64,000 nucleotides of DNA from assembly GCF_037975245.1 (NCBI RefSeq), contig NC_092563.1, positions 15,643,094 through 15,707,093 of the forward strand, in the 5' to 3' direction. The translations under genes were made by a program, and so were the position numbers. The stretch comes from Apostichopus japonicus (lineage: Eukaryota; Echinodermata; Holothuroidea; Aspidochirotida; Stichopodidae). The notes under the pieces were generated by a model. That model had not been told where the DNA came from. It worked only from the letters and a program-made list of their open reading frames with translations, and ran no database searches. Shown here one piece after another: positions 50,201-62,072 of the stretch. Within the stretch, counting starts at the first letter, position 1. Each line of letters starts with the position of its first letter.

Positions 50201-53200
50201 CATAAAAACACTCAAATTTATTGGAAAGTTTGCAAGTTTTTATTTTTTAACGATTTGTCTAAATTAAGAACTGTTTATATGTATATTCACCTTAACCAAA
50301 CCTCTGTATATGTAGTTCTGAATATTGATGTCGGTTCTTACGATTTCACTGAAACCGGAGTTGATGAAAGCCGCACAATGGCCAGTATCGTACAGAAACT
50401 CCTATCCGATGGTAAGTTGTTTTAATACTTGCAGGTTTAATCATATGAGATACAACAGAGATAGCTACAGGGAAGAGGATGCAAATTTCACCAGCACCTC
50501 CCCATCCTTCCGAGTCCCCCCCCCTTGCCCTCCCCACTCCCCCAACATAATAAGATATCAGTTATAAGCACTTTAATTGGCTCTTGACATTCTGTACAGT
50601 GAGGTTTATTTGCCTACAGCAAATTACCCCCGTAAAATGGGGTATTCACACCATTCAAGTAACCAAAACTTAGACCTGTATAGGCTATATGATAATAGAT
50701 AGGTTAGCCTACCAGTGGTTTGCTGCAGAGAAAAAGGTGTTCGTGTAACATATTCATATAGATATACAAGCAAAATACATAAGAAATCAACAAGTTTCTC
50801 CAACAGTATTGTATTTTTTTCCCCAGTGTTTATTAGAATTAAGCTGGAGTTAATTCGATTTGAGATTGGCCGTTTTCAAGCCAGGAACTTGTAAAGAGTC
50901 AGTTGATATATATTTATATACCAGTCACTACTTCTGCATGTGTTATCGATCACTTTACGCAATAGACCGCAGTAAACCGATAAATAAATTTCTATACTAT
51001 ACTACGCAGCATTAATACCCTATTCTGAAGCCTACATATATAACATGTTCAGCAAATGATACAGGTCGGGGGTTGTTGGGTTTGTTCCCAAGACAAAACG
51101 ATTCACCATTGGATTTGAAGTTGTCGTGTAACTCAATTTATAACTACCGTATACATGTTTGATAGCAAGCCGCTCTCCGAACCAGAAATTGTCGTCTGCT
51201 AAACTGTGACATCTAGTTTTGTGACTCTAAAATCGATCAGCACCAACCATAGTTAGTTTCACAGTTGTTAAAGGTAAGTACTTCCATCTGTTTTCCTGCT
51301 TATTCCTTCTGTAGGAAGTTGACGTTATTATTCTTTTCTCCTTAGGACACCGGTTCATGGAGCCAGATCGAATCCGCGGAAAGTACGAGCCAGGCACTTT
51401 GTACGTAGTACATGTTGTTTTGTTATTGCTGTATAACCAGTTATCATATTATTGTGATGTTGCATATTCCAAATGGATATAGTTTCTAATTGAAATTTAC
51501 GGATATAGCTTTGTAAATCAAAATATGTTTTGTTGTGATGTGAACAATCTTAAGGTGTGGGGGGGGGGGGAGTGAGTAGAGGAGTGACGGGACATGGGGG
51601 TGGGCTGGGTGGGTGGGTGGGTGGAGTTAAATCAATTAATAAAAATATTGTAAAACTGTAAATGAACGCAAAATGTTTAAATAGTTCGTTAGAAGTTCAT
51701 GAATAGTTCATTTGAAGAGGCGAAAGATTGTATCTTTTTAACGTCATCAAATGAGCTTATAAGATAACATTTTCAGCCATTTTGTTTTATACTCTGAATA
51801 TAGTTGTTGCTTATAGAGGGATATCAAAGGTCATAGTTAGGTCAGAGGGACATCTCAAACGGGCCTTGGTGCTTCAATGACCCTTTTAGGCAAAATCTTT
51901 TAACTTTGTATTTGGTATATTAATTCAAATAAAACCTTGATTTGTATGTTAAACAAAAAAAAAAAAAACATAGAAAATAACAATTATACTCTCATACTCT
52001 CATTATGCCACCGAATAAAGTTGTGTTATAAACATTTCCGTGTATTCCACGTTTTATTCAAAGTTATGACACATATTCTCAAATGTGTTTGTTGAACAAA
52101 AAAACAAAACAAAAACCTTTGTACAAAACATTTAGTACTCTCTTTAGTCATTATGATAATTACCTTGCATCAATATAGTAATTTCCGATAATGTTTTTGT
52201 AAGAGAGGAAACCATACCTTCTCTCATGTTGGTCAAGTATGACCTATGCATTTATTTTGTTTTGATAAGCTGCCAAACCTCGACTATTTCCTGGTTCACT
52301 TTAATATACGTTCAGTATATTTTAGACTGCGTTTATTACTGAACCGTGCCGTGCGTGCAAGCTTCTATGTATGTAAATATATATAACAAAAAATGTTCAC
52401 CTTTGGTGAAGAACGTATCAATATTGTTAACTTTTCAAAGTGAGGTCAGGATTGTTCTACACCCTTTTCCGGGAATTTATTGATATTTTTTCTTTCTTTT
52501 TCATTCCTTTTCTTTTGCAGTGAGAAAACTGATTCTGTTTCCGATGACACAGTTGTGAAAGCTCGCGGTCTGCCCTGGCAAGCGTCAGACAGAGATGTGT
52601 TCAGATTCTTCAAAGGGCTAAACATCGCCAAGTAAGTATCGCCGTTTAAGTAACACACACTTACTTCCAAAGACTGAGAATTTATTCTTTGCGAGTGTCC
52701 GGAATGATCACTCGTTTGATGCGGAAATTCTCCTATTTCCTTAGAGTGATATCTTACAAGTTTAACTACAAAATGAATCGAAAATATCCTCTATTCTTTG
52801 GGGCTAAGTCTGAATGAAGACATACTTCGTCGAGGGCTTAATTCACTCCTCAAACTATTGATCATCCGTGACACTTTCACAAAGTGAATTCTCTCTGTCA
52901 GGAAGTAAGGGTGCAATGTTTACGAGGATATATTCACGTTTTTTTTAATACATGACCATAAGGATCAAAGTTTGCCTGCTCGATCGGTTATTTGGTCATC
53001 AACCATGGCGGCTTAAATGAACACTGATGGGATGAAAACAAAACAAATAAACAAATAAATAAACAAACACAGCAAGCATGATGTGAAGTCAAACCGTTAT
53101 ACTGACAAAGAAGAAAGGGTGTTAAATTACAATATTGCATTTTGACATGCATTCAGTAAACCTTGACGGAACGTTTTTGTTGTTGAAAAACTGGCAAAAA

Positions 53201-56005
53201 GAAGAAAGAAAAGCAAACAACAGTATGTAAGTGTTTCACATTTTGGAAAAGTGTGTATAGGTGCGGGACTATATTGACTTCACCCATTCATGTGTACATG
53301 ATACACTTCAACAAGGTATGACTGAGGGAATATTAAATGCATCTTTTGCTCAAATTTTGAGCTACAAAACTAAAAGTTCAGATGTCACTGATGAACCTTG
53401 GGCAGTGAGTTAATCACTCACTGTTTCCGCACTTAGAGTACAACAAGCCATAGCCATGGTTTCCTGAATCTGTCCTGACTATCGACGAATTGTTAAGTCA
53501 ATCTAGTCTTCGGTGTTATCGTTGCCAACCATAGATTTCAATTAGTATAAGTGCAACTACAGGAAAGGGAAAAAAGGGTTGCGTGGCATTTCGCCCATCT
53601 TTCCCCCACCTTTTTGGTTACACAAGCCTACCGCTAAGGTCAGTGCCAATTCCTTGAGCCTTCCGTAATATTTGGCTTCTTCTTGTTCTATCGGGGAAAT
53701 CGGCGTTTGCTATATCAAGTTTTTTTCTTATAACCTTTTGTAAGGGTTATATGTGTAAGTACATATATACTGCCACGATAAATGCTTTTCATATACTACA
53801 ATGTGTAACTTGGCTGCGATAAACTTCCCATACTAAGCCCGTATATATCCTCATAGACCAAAAAAACAAAACAGGTTTTTAAGTTTACTATCAAGTCAAC
53901 CGGATACCTGGTGAAGTAAAAGTGATTAGCACTCAATATGATATATGAAAGGGATACCATGTGGCCAAAAAAAAAAAAAAAAACCACCCAAAGAGAGAAA
54001 GAACGTTGCAAGCGGAAAGAGCCTGGTTCGCCCTGACTAGAACAGCTCGTTCGCATTCGGGAGTCATTCAGGAAACAATGTGCACTTGTGCTGCTTCGTT
54101 TTACTTTTGTTTTAGGAAAAGAGGAAACGTAGAAAAGATAGCTATAGTTACCACGCGCACATACACACACTTACACATATGAGTGTTGTATAGTGAAAGG
54201 GGCAGCCGTATAGGTATCGTGGAGTTTGAACTAGTTTCGTATTTGAGCGAGGGACGATGTCACCGTTGATATATATATAATAGGACATTAGTTAGGATAT
54301 TTTCATTTCTGTATTGCCTTAATTACAACATGCCACTTGAAAACCTGGCAAACAGACTACTGCGATATGCTGCTGTGCTCTGAAGCCGTTATACATCACA
54401 TAAAAGCTTTCGTTTTCTCGTCAATTTCTGGTAAGATAATCAGCTCGACCTTACAGCGTACAGTAGGCCTATAGGTATAATTACAGTATATCACTACTAT
54501 TACATCCGTCAGGAATCCGAAACGCAAGGTAAGTCATTTTGTGGGTTAAGTAATGTTAAGGATTGAAAACTTAACTGAGTTGTCTATACACGGATCTATA
54601 CCTCAATAGGTATAGGCTTGTTGTAGGCTACCAATGTTACTTTCAAGGCTGTTTTTTACTGGTTTAGATATTAATATCCGTGTGTCTGGGAAGCGAAAAA
54701 CAAAACCATGCGAGACTGATATAAAAAAAAATTCTCGAGAATTATGATACATCATTGGATTGATGTGCGGAAAATAGTTTTTTTTTTCTCCTTGGGGTGC
54801 TGACGGTAAAGTGATCCCGGCAGAGTGCACACTCGACATCTCAGCCGTACTTTATACTTTGCATGCGGGTATATAAATATTTGTAAATATAAACAGGGCA
54901 GTATCATTGTGTGAATGCCAAAAACGCATCCAACCGTAATGATCTGGGATAGATTTTATGGGCGTGGTTATAGCTCTTGAGCAACTTTCGTAATATTGGG
55001 AGGGTGCAATACACACGATTATTGTTGGTCTGCTGTGTTATTTTATAAATAGGTTTATGGATTTTGTTACTTTTATTATAAGTATGAGAAATCGATATTA
55101 GTGTCTTTAGTGCAGTATCAATACTATAGATTTGCATAGTTTTGATTAATTCACTATGTTTTATGAATAAACATCCATATGAATAGAAATTATCGATAAC
55201 CACGTCCTAGTTAATTTTTTTTCCTTCATATAGAAGGCCTATGGATAGTAAATGTAAATATATAATACAATTGTGTGGAAATATGAAATATTTCATAAAT
55301 TTTATATTTTAATTTTCAAAAACAAAATGAGTCTGATTATAACTGATACCATTTAATATTTGATGATAATTGGATTGGAAAAGATAACATGCCCCCAATA
55401 TTCTTTCCGGCAAATTATTTGTTACTGCGCGATAGCCCCTGCCCCCCCCCCCGGCCCATTCTTCCCCTGTCATAACCATTAACCTTTTTATTAAAGAATG
55501 GTTATGCTTTGTAGTTTCTTCCAAAAGAACAGATAAGGTGAAAGTACTTTGTAAATAATTATTTACATTTGCTTCTTTTCCATCAATGAATCTGTTTTTT
55601 TTCTGTTTGTACTCAAAAGGAGTCGCAATTGCAATTTAAAACATAGTATAATTAAGCTAACAATGACTTTAAGCAATAACTGCAAACGATAAAGTACAAG
55701 TTAAACTCTGTCGAATCGTGAGAAAGAAGTTATGTAATGACAAATCGAAACTTATAGAAACTGAAAGGATAAACAAGTTCCAATAACTGTCATTCTGTTA
55801 TGTTAATTATCTAGTTTTATCAACGACAAAGCATTATATGTCAATTAGAAAGAATAAGAGCAACATATGTGAAGGGGTTATAATATAGAGACCCAAACTT
55901 GCTAGATATGCTAGAGTATCATGACATTGCCACAACAGTGTGGCAATTTGCCACACACATCTTAATTGCATTTCTTTGAATGTTGCGCAACCTTCATTAG
56001 GTAAG

Positions 56006-56095
<90 letters not shown>

Positions 56096-59000
56096 AACTA
56101 TGCCTATAGAATAACATTTTGCACGTCTAAGTTAAATAAGTTGCAGTTGTTTAACTGTTCGTCGCATGTTACCATCAGGGAATTTTTTCAAAGGTTATCT
56201 TTTCCATTTACTCTTCTTTCCTATACTTCTTTAGCCATTTCTTTTTCTATTTTTCCTTTCCTAATATAGAAACTAGAATATGGGTTTATTATCATGATTG
56301 AAAGAAGTTGCTTGCTTTTCCAACACGTTATTTACTTACACTAATCATAGATTCTGTGTAACACAGACTTGATTTAACTATACTAAATAGCTAGAAGTGA
56401 TGAAAGAATCTTAAAAGCATAACTCCAATGGCTGAAGCGCCAGCTTCTTTATTTCCCAGATTACCATCCACACACACACACAAAACTGAAATAATTTTAA
56501 TACATTTAACTCAGAAAAATATTTATAATATTTATATATTGAATTAGCCTATGCAACTAATTTGGACTAGCCAAATGCCGCCTTTTAAGGAAGTTGTGGG
56601 TATCTTCAAAATTACATTTAAAAACAAAAAATCTATGATAGTAAATTAAGGGGAAACTTTCATCCTTTTCTTACGCTTTTTAATTCCATTGTTTTTGAGT
56701 GTGTATAATGAGCAGAATGAGCTGGATTCATTGGTATGAATCTCATCATGGTCTCATGTAGTAGATATCCCATCTCACTAAATTTAGTCGGCTTCTCTTT
56801 TCAGTATTTTGGAGGTAATTGGGTCTTTTTTGATTGCAAATGAATTGCTGTACTTGTTAGTGGTTTTACAGCGGTATGGGCTTCCCCCCACCCCTTCTGT
56901 TTACTTATACATAGCGGTGGTATATTGGTACACCGTGAATTGTATACTCTCTCTCTCTTTTTGAGCGGTTTCCTGGTAATTCGGTTTTCTCCTTCTCAGG
57001 GGTGGTGTTGCTTTGTGCCTCAACTCCAGCGGGCGTCGAAATGGTGAGGTAATGGTTCATTTCGAAAACTCGGAAAACAGGGACATGGCGCTGCAGAGAC
57101 ACAAACATAACTTGGGCAAACGCTATGTAGAGGTATGTGGGTAACTTTCTGTAGGACATGTGATGCTTCTCAGATATACTGTTCTGCTCTTTCGATTTGT
57201 CGATTCAGTTTTTTAACCCCCCCCCCCACCCAAACCCCACCATCTCCCTCTGTTTTATGTTTTATTTTTTATTCCTTTCCTTTTTGGTACACTGGATTTA
57301 AAGAAGTTTTTTTTTGTCTATATGCATTGAATGAATATTTGAATATTTTATATTTCATACTGTTTTATTGATAACAATTGATTAACACTTTCGTTTTCAG
57401 TTTGTTTAATTTCATACCGTCTAGTATAGCCAGGTCACTCGTCATATATCTCAAATGAATCGCATTGTGCTTTAACACTGAAACTGGATAGCGGTTACAA
57501 TAGTTGACTAAAGGTGTTTCTCCTCGTCGCAACCCTTCCATATCTGACACAGTTCCCCCAACCCCCTTCCCCTGCCAAATCTGACATATTGCCCCAACCC
57601 TTCCTCTTTCATATCTGACACAGTGCCCCCAACCCCCAACCCCCTTCCCCTAGCATATCTGACACAGTGCCCCAACCCTTCCCCCTTTTATATCTGACAC
57701 AGTGCCCACACGCCTTTTCCACAATATATTCTAAGTGAGGCTTGATCAGTTCAGTAATCTTTCAAAACTACCAGGCGTTGCGTTAAAAGTATAGGCCTAT
57801 ATATATATTTATTTTTCCTGACATTGTCCCCCCCCCCCTCTCAACCCGCTACCCTTACCCTTCCTATAACAGTCGTGAAACGGAAACAGTAATATCCTTT
57901 CGTATTAACTTCCTACTAATGAATCTTATGAATGAAAAAACATTATTGTAAAATAATATGCACTAAGCCTACAGCAGCTACGTCATCAAACTCCAAATAA
58001 GGCACGATCAAAACACGTTACGACTTCTGAGACCATCCGTACAGGATGTGTCACGTCCATGACAACAATAACATTCCATAAAGAAGGACTATTAATTCTT
58101 GAAATGCAAACACAATATAAATCTCAGATTGTTTATACGTTTTGGTGGAATCATCATATTTTTTCAGGAACTAAATTACAGGAATATTTTCTTTTCGTTT
58201 TTGGATTTGCTTTATTTTGGTGCACGCTGACGGTGTACCATGTAAAATTGTATTGACATTTACTTTCTTTAATGTCTATTTCTTCTTTAATTTTTTTTTT
58301 ATTAAAACAAAACAACACAAATAGCTTCTTTATAATCCATTGAGGATAGAAATCATAACCTTTTTTTTTGTCGTTGTCTGAAATTTCTGTCGTTTTCTTG
58401 CAAACCAACTATATGGAACTGAAAAATTCGGCTGTCATTATTATGTGAAAATGAGAATATTGTCAACAAAGTAAACAATTTGGGATTTTCTATTGTATGC
58501 CTTCTATTGTCTTTGTTATGTCTCTGGCACAAAAGGTATTTACATAGCTTTGTTCATGTGAACTTTGCGTAGGTGAAGTTACAGACTAATCGGAAATGTA
58601 TACCGAGAAAGGGATTTCATGAGAGGTTGTACGAAGCTCAACCATTAAATCACGGATTTAATGCATGCAGTATCATCCACATCCACGCATCGCCATATGG
58701 TTTTATATAGTATGCTCACCGGTGTGACCATTCTACAATATACTCTTCTAGCCAAGTCAAACTTAGCATAAAGTTGTTGCAGATGTTTGTTTTGCACATA
58801 GACCGTCTGGTGGTCGTTTTGTTGAACTTTTAAACGTTAAGTAGATTATACCTGTTGGATAATTTGATTTGATTTCTTAAAACCAAATAAGATATAAAAA
58901 AAATTACAAATTACTTTTTGACCTAATAACCAGAATAGCAATAACTGATAGGAAAAAATTATGTGACAAATTACCTTCCTGCCTAAATGAGTTAACAAAA

Positions 59001-62000
59001 ATGGGTTGTTTTCCTTTTTTTGCGATTTGAAACTTTCTTAACATGTCCAATACATCATAATAAATCTTGACAGTCCGACACATCAAATCGATTCACTAGG
59101 TCAAGTAAAGGGGGAAAAATCTGAAATATATTCGTCTTGGAGGGTGAATGAGTCTAGTCGTCACACGTTACAACAATGTCAATCAATGGAGACGCTGTTG
59201 CACTCACTGGTGAAGGAGGGGAGGGGGGGGTGGAGGAACTTTTCGCGGACTTTGAAGAGACTTAACGACGACGATATAACGAAGGGGATAGTTTCTCCCC
59301 CTTTCCCCCTCCCTCCGCGCCGCACAGCCATTTTCATTTTATCTTTACCATTTTCTTTCCCCCTCTGTTCACATCGTGTTTATGTTTCGATCAAATAAAC
59401 CATTTTTCCGTTTAAATTGTTGTTTTCTGATATAACTTTAAAGCTCTAAATATGACTTCGGTTTTTCTCAAAATACATAAATCACTAAGGAAAGGACATA
59501 ATTTAAAATAATTATATAGGCTTCGTAAATTGATTTTCTAAAAATTAAATCGCAAATCTCTTTTTCAATTTTGTTTAGGTTTTCAAAGCCACAGGAGAAG
59601 AATTTATAAAGGTCGCAGCAGGTAAGGTGTCTCGTATACGTATAAAGTATTAGTATATAGCCAGTGTATACTATTTTTGCTATTGGTGTTAGTAGTGTTA
59701 AACTATTGTGTTTATAATGTAAAATACAACAGTTAAGTAGTAGCAGATGTTAGTGTTAATATAATACGTGTTACAAGTGTTACCAGTTATTTAAGTGTAT
59801 ATTAGTGATTTTCGTTTGTTAGTGTTACTTTTTTTTTCAATGTAGGCCTATATATTATAAGTTTATTAGTATAATTATTATTGTTATTATTAACAGATTA
59901 TTCGCAAAGTATGATACGAATGGGTCGGGTGGTGGGGAGGGGGGGGGTACAAATACATGTAAATTAAAATGAAACTTGTTGGAACCTAGTTGACCACCAA
60001 TTTGAAAACTCATCCAACGTGTCATTCCACTTCTCCTTCGCTATACTTTTCACGTTATTGAAACATGCTTTAGCTAACTTTACGCCATTCGTTACTATTC
60101 TGTTTATTTTTTATTTAATATTCAGGAACATCACGTGACGCTGCTTTGTTTTTATCAAGAGATGATGGACATATCATTGTGCGCATGCGTGGATTACCCT
60201 TTACTGCAACAGCACAGAATGTGGTAAGACTTTTAACTAATTTATTTAAAAAAAAAAAGCATTTCTTCCTCGAAATGTGTAACCACCCAAAGCACCAGAT
60301 ATCGAGGGGAAAATGCTAAGCACTGCACATGACCTCATTTTGTGTTGTCTTATCGTAAACTTTGGTAGGGAACGGGTAGGGGTGGGGGGTTGGGCGATAG
60401 GTGAGGCGAGGGGAATACGAATAGTATACTGTTCCTTGCTTCCTTGGCAGCATACTCTGGAAAACCTTATCTTGATTTCAACTATACACGAACAATGTAT
60501 TCAGGATTCATTTTGTCCGGGAGATTTGAGATGATTTTGTGGCTTATCCCACTAATCAAAGTTGACATTCCCCTTTGCCCTTCGAAGTTGTGCTCCACCC
60601 CCACCCCCATCCCCACCTAGTGAACCTTCTTTCGTCACCTCTGAAAGCGTGTTCTTGTTTCTCTATGTCTTTTTATCTGTTGTAAAGTTTACAACGAAAT
60701 GTCTTTGTGTCTAACTTAATTGTTTGAACATTATCATATCATTCATTAACGATCATCGATCTTTTGTTTCTTAGATTGAGTTTTTCGGGCCAGAATGCCC
60801 GGTAGCCGGTGGCGAGCACGGTATATTGTTTGTTAAACACCGAAATGGTAAAATGACCGGAGATGCCTTTGTGATGTTTGCATCGGAAGAAAGCGCGGGA
60901 AAAGCAGTCGAGAAGCACAAGCAGTACCTTGGCAGTCGTTACATTGAGATATTCCGTAGCACGACGGCTGAAGTACAGCAGGTAAATATACATATGCAAA
61001 TTAAAATCTAGTTGCGCATGCTCGTAATTTTCCTTAAAATGATTATCTTTTTCTTTCGTATCATAGTGGCTCGAAGAATGACGTAATCCGTAGACCTATA
61101 CTTCTGTTATATTAATTACCAGATCATGAGTGTTACCTTTCTTTTTCAAAGTCGAAAGTACTTTTCGATCGCAAACATACTCAATTATCACTAGCATATG
61201 CACTAGTTGGCAACCACCATATATACATACGCATATTAGGCTAGGTTTGGGGTATACGTATAGAGTACTGGGAATGTGTGGTAGGCTGTGGTAGGCTGTG
61301 GTAGGCATTGGCAGACCTAGGAGGAAATGTCTTTAAATTTGGAGATCTTGTATAATTTCAAATAACATTATAGTGAAAAATAATTATGGTGAAAAATAAA
61401 CCTACTGAACAAAATTAATTCAAAAGGTAATAAATTGACTATGTTTGAGTCAAATCAACTAAAAAGTAGGCCTACACGTGAGTTGGAACATTTCGTCATT
61501 GTGTTACCTGTTTTGTATTAAGCGGAGGGGGGGGGGGGCGGGGGTAATCGTGCTATGAGCTTTTAGATAAATAACGCCTCATATTAATCTTTTAGGTATA
61601 TCAGTATGTGATAATCTATAAGCCTCATTATCCAGAAAGGAGTAGTTTCAACTAAACTTAGGAACTACATATTTTTTACTTATTATTTTAATAATGAAAA
61701 ATATGCTTGAGGCCCCCCCCCTCCCCCCCCTCCTAAAGCGTCAAAGTAAACATTTTCTTTGTATACTTATTTATTGTGTACTTTACAAGTTTCTGGAACG
61801 TTTCCCCTCCCTTTCTCCAGGTCCTCTCTCGTCTGCATTCAGAGCCCCTCATTCCCGATGGCCCTCCCCAGACGATGCCCCAGGCGATACCGACCATACC
61901 GGTTCCTCCAGCCTTGCTAACCCAGCAGTTCATTACTAGCGGTGCAGCAAAGGATTGCATTCGTCTCAGAGGTCTTCCTTTTACCGCGGCTATCGAAGAT

Positions 62001-62072
62001 ATTATGAGGTTCTTGGGAGAGCATGCGCACTTCATTCGACCGCAGGGTATTCACATGGTGTATAACTTACAG
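32080..62072 (+). CDS. ESRP: ESRP/fusilli epithelial splicing regulatory protein, 5' part (eleven exons)
   Basis: Exons 32080-32211, 41957-42085, 45536-45758, 50316-50411, 51346-51400, 52521-52631, 57000-57132, 59579-59621, 60126-60223, 60775-60981 and 61821-62072 join without a frame break into 493 codons. Residues 1 to about 215 match the ESRP N-terminal domain ([32 protein letters not shown]). RRM1 lies at about 222-300 ([10 protein letters not shown]), RRM2 at about 323-405 ([18 protein letters not shown]) and RRM3 starts near 453 ([10 protein letters not shown]) and is cut at 493. These are qRRM-type domains like those of hnRNP F/H. ESRP proteins bind GU-rich pre-mRNA and drive epithelial alternative splicing in the nucleus; Drosophila fusilli is the orthologue. 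The rest of RRM3 and the C-terminus lie beyond the window. Invertebrates usually have a single ESRP, so ESRP1 versus ESRP2 is not a meaningful choice. Confidence 0.96.
34297..34466. repeat. AT-rich microsatellite
   Basis: TATATG/TACATA/TAAATA blocks around TA runs in ESRP intron 1. The open frame across it is low-complexity Tyr/Ile. Confidence 0.9.
35293..35402 (-). mobile_element. fragment of the same dispersed repeat, inverse orientation
   Basis: Read on -, it starts CAGGGGCGGGATCCAGGA, contains CGTTGAAGCCGACACCCAT and a CA/GT run, and ends near CATCCCTCGGGAAAAAAA. It matches 23676-23791. It lies in ESRP intron 1. No 8-bp duplication was identified, so it is probably truncated. Confidence 0.5.
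36230..36960. repeat. degenerate short tandem array, CACTGCAAGAGTAC motif
   Basis: The motif TTACACTGCAAGAGTACTC, with many variants (CTACAAGAGTAC, CTACAGGAGTAC), recurs every 25-40 bases for about 700 bp in ESRP intron 1. Units are poorly conserved, so the array is old. Confidence 0.75.
37734..37854 (+). repeat. C-rich simple array (CCCTCC/CCAACC)
   Basis: A run of CCCTACCCTA then CCAACCCTCCCCTCCCC-type blocks about 120 bp long. The C-rich strand is + and the complement could form G-quadruplexes. It is interrupted and lacks a fixed hexamer, so it is not a telomere tract. Confidence 0.8.
38845..39645. repeat. satellite-like array, about 100-bp monomers in a dimeric pattern
   Basis: Monomers share ACTCATTCGCCC, GATGCACATATAATAACAT, CAGCTATCT and a CTGTACGTACAACTA or TTACAGCTATAAATA segment. 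Two alternating types (TTATTCGCCCTGTTGATG and TCATTCGCCCTAAGTTGATG) form a roughly 205-bp dimer that repeats twice, near 39200-39400 and 39405-39615. Outer units are more diverged. Confidence 0.85.
39650..39800. repeat. two-copy tandem duplication, about 75 bp
   Basis: ATGGTAGAACCATG or ATGGTAGGTTCCAG, then ACGTGTACGCAAG, then CTCTAGAAGCGA or CTCTAGAAGTGA occur twice in order, directly next to the satellite array on its left. Confidence 0.7.
41957..42085 (+). CDS. ESRP: ESRP exon 2
   Basis: 43 codons starting [20 protein letters not shown] and ending SLDVVLQQ. The acceptor is TTTTTGCCAG and the donor GTAAGA. Similarity to the vertebrate segment (LVRPDQLELTEDC) is moderate; the phase-0 junctions on both sides support it. 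Confidence 0.88.
42086..50315. other. ESRP introns 2 and 3 around exon 3
   Basis: AT-rich, with poly-G/C tracts near 45181, 45340, 47079 and 48739. No repeats with defined ends and no extra exon were recognised. Confidence 0.6.
45536..45758 (+). CDS. ESRP: ESRP exon 3
   Basis: Starts [10 protein letters not shown]; contains [18 protein letters not shown] and [20 protein letters not shown]. The end is set at CACAGT|GTATCC, leaving one base that joins TT of the next exon to make Phe, giving QFLNID as in other ESRPs. The open frame beyond 45758 is intron read-through. Confidence 0.92.
50316..50411 (+). CDS. ESRP: ESRP exon 4
   Basis: Encodes [20 protein letters not shown] then [11 protein letters not shown]. 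The acceptor is TATATGTAG and the donor GTAAGT. It enters in phase 1 and leaves with the first G of a Gly codon. The open frame left of 50316 is intronic. Confidence 0.85.
51346..51400 (+). CDS. ESRP: ESRP exon 5
   Basis: Short 55-nt exon, [17 protein letters not shown], with split codons at both ends. Acceptor TCTCCTTAG, donor GTACGT. It matches the family segment HRFSDPERVNYKFESGT. Confidence 0.88.
52521..52631 (+). CDS. ESRP: ESRP exon 6: start of RRM1
   Basis: Encodes [20 protein letters not shown], then [16 protein letters not shown]. The acceptor is a long pyrimidine tract ending TTTTGCAG and the donor is GTAAGT. ARGLPW is the RNP2-like signature of ESRP RRM1. Confidence 0.95.
52632..56999. 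other. ESRP intron 6
   Basis: 4.4 kb between the two halves of RRM1. Contains the TA microsatellite and A-runs; open frames at 53796-54170 (-) and elsewhere look accidental. Confidence 0.65.
56008..56093. repeat. (TA)n microsatellite
   Basis: About 86 bp of almost pure TA in the intron before ESRP exon 7, self-complementary. Confidence 0.95.
57000..57132 (+). CDS. ESRP: ESRP exon 7: rest of RRM1
   Basis: Encodes [20 protein letters not shown] and ends LGKRYVE. Acceptor TCCTTCTCAG, donor GTATGT. GRRNGE followed by a hydrophobic strand is the RNP1-equivalent of this qRRM. Confidence 0.95.
57538..57715. repeat. minisatellite with TATCTGACACAGTGCCCC unit
   Basis: Five copies of (C)ATATCTGACACAGTGCC, each followed by a C-rich spacer (CAACCCCCTTCCCC) of varying length, in the ESRP intron after exon 7. 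Confidence 0.85.
59579..59621 (+). CDS. ESRP: ESRP exon 8, 43-nt small exon
   Basis: Encodes [14 protein letters not shown] plus one base of Gly. Acceptor TTTTGTTTAG, donor GTAAGG. It matches the family segment VYKATGEDFLKIAG. No frame this short would be found by length alone. Confidence 0.92.
60126..60223 (+). CDS. ESRP: ESRP exon 9: start of RRM2
   Basis: Encodes [20 protein letters not shown] then [12 protein letters not shown]. Acceptor TTAATATTCAG, donor GTAAGA. The RGLPFTATA string is near-identical to other ESRPs. Confidence 0.95.
60775..60981 (+). CDS. ESRP: ESRP exon 10: rest of RRM2
   Basis: 69 codons, [20 protein letters not shown] to [11 protein letters not shown]. Acceptor TTGTTTCTTAG, donor GTAAAT. 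It contains [13 protein letters not shown], the RNP1-like strand. Confidence 0.96.
61273..61306. repeat. 11-bp tandem repeat GTGGTAGGCTG, three copies
   Basis: Three successive GTGGTAGGC(T/A)(G/T) units inside the intron between ESRP exons 10 and 11. Confidence 0.8.
61821..62072 (+). CDS. ESRP: ESRP exon 11: proline linker and start of RRM3
   Basis: 84 codons. A linker with [12 protein letters not shown] and a Pro/Ile-rich stretch ([11 protein letters not shown]) leads to [20 protein letters not shown] and GIHMVYNLQ. Acceptor CTTTCTCCAG, donor GTAGGT. Phase 0 at both ends. The next family segment (GRPSGDAFIQM in vertebrates) was not found in 62073-64000. Confidence 0.95.
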
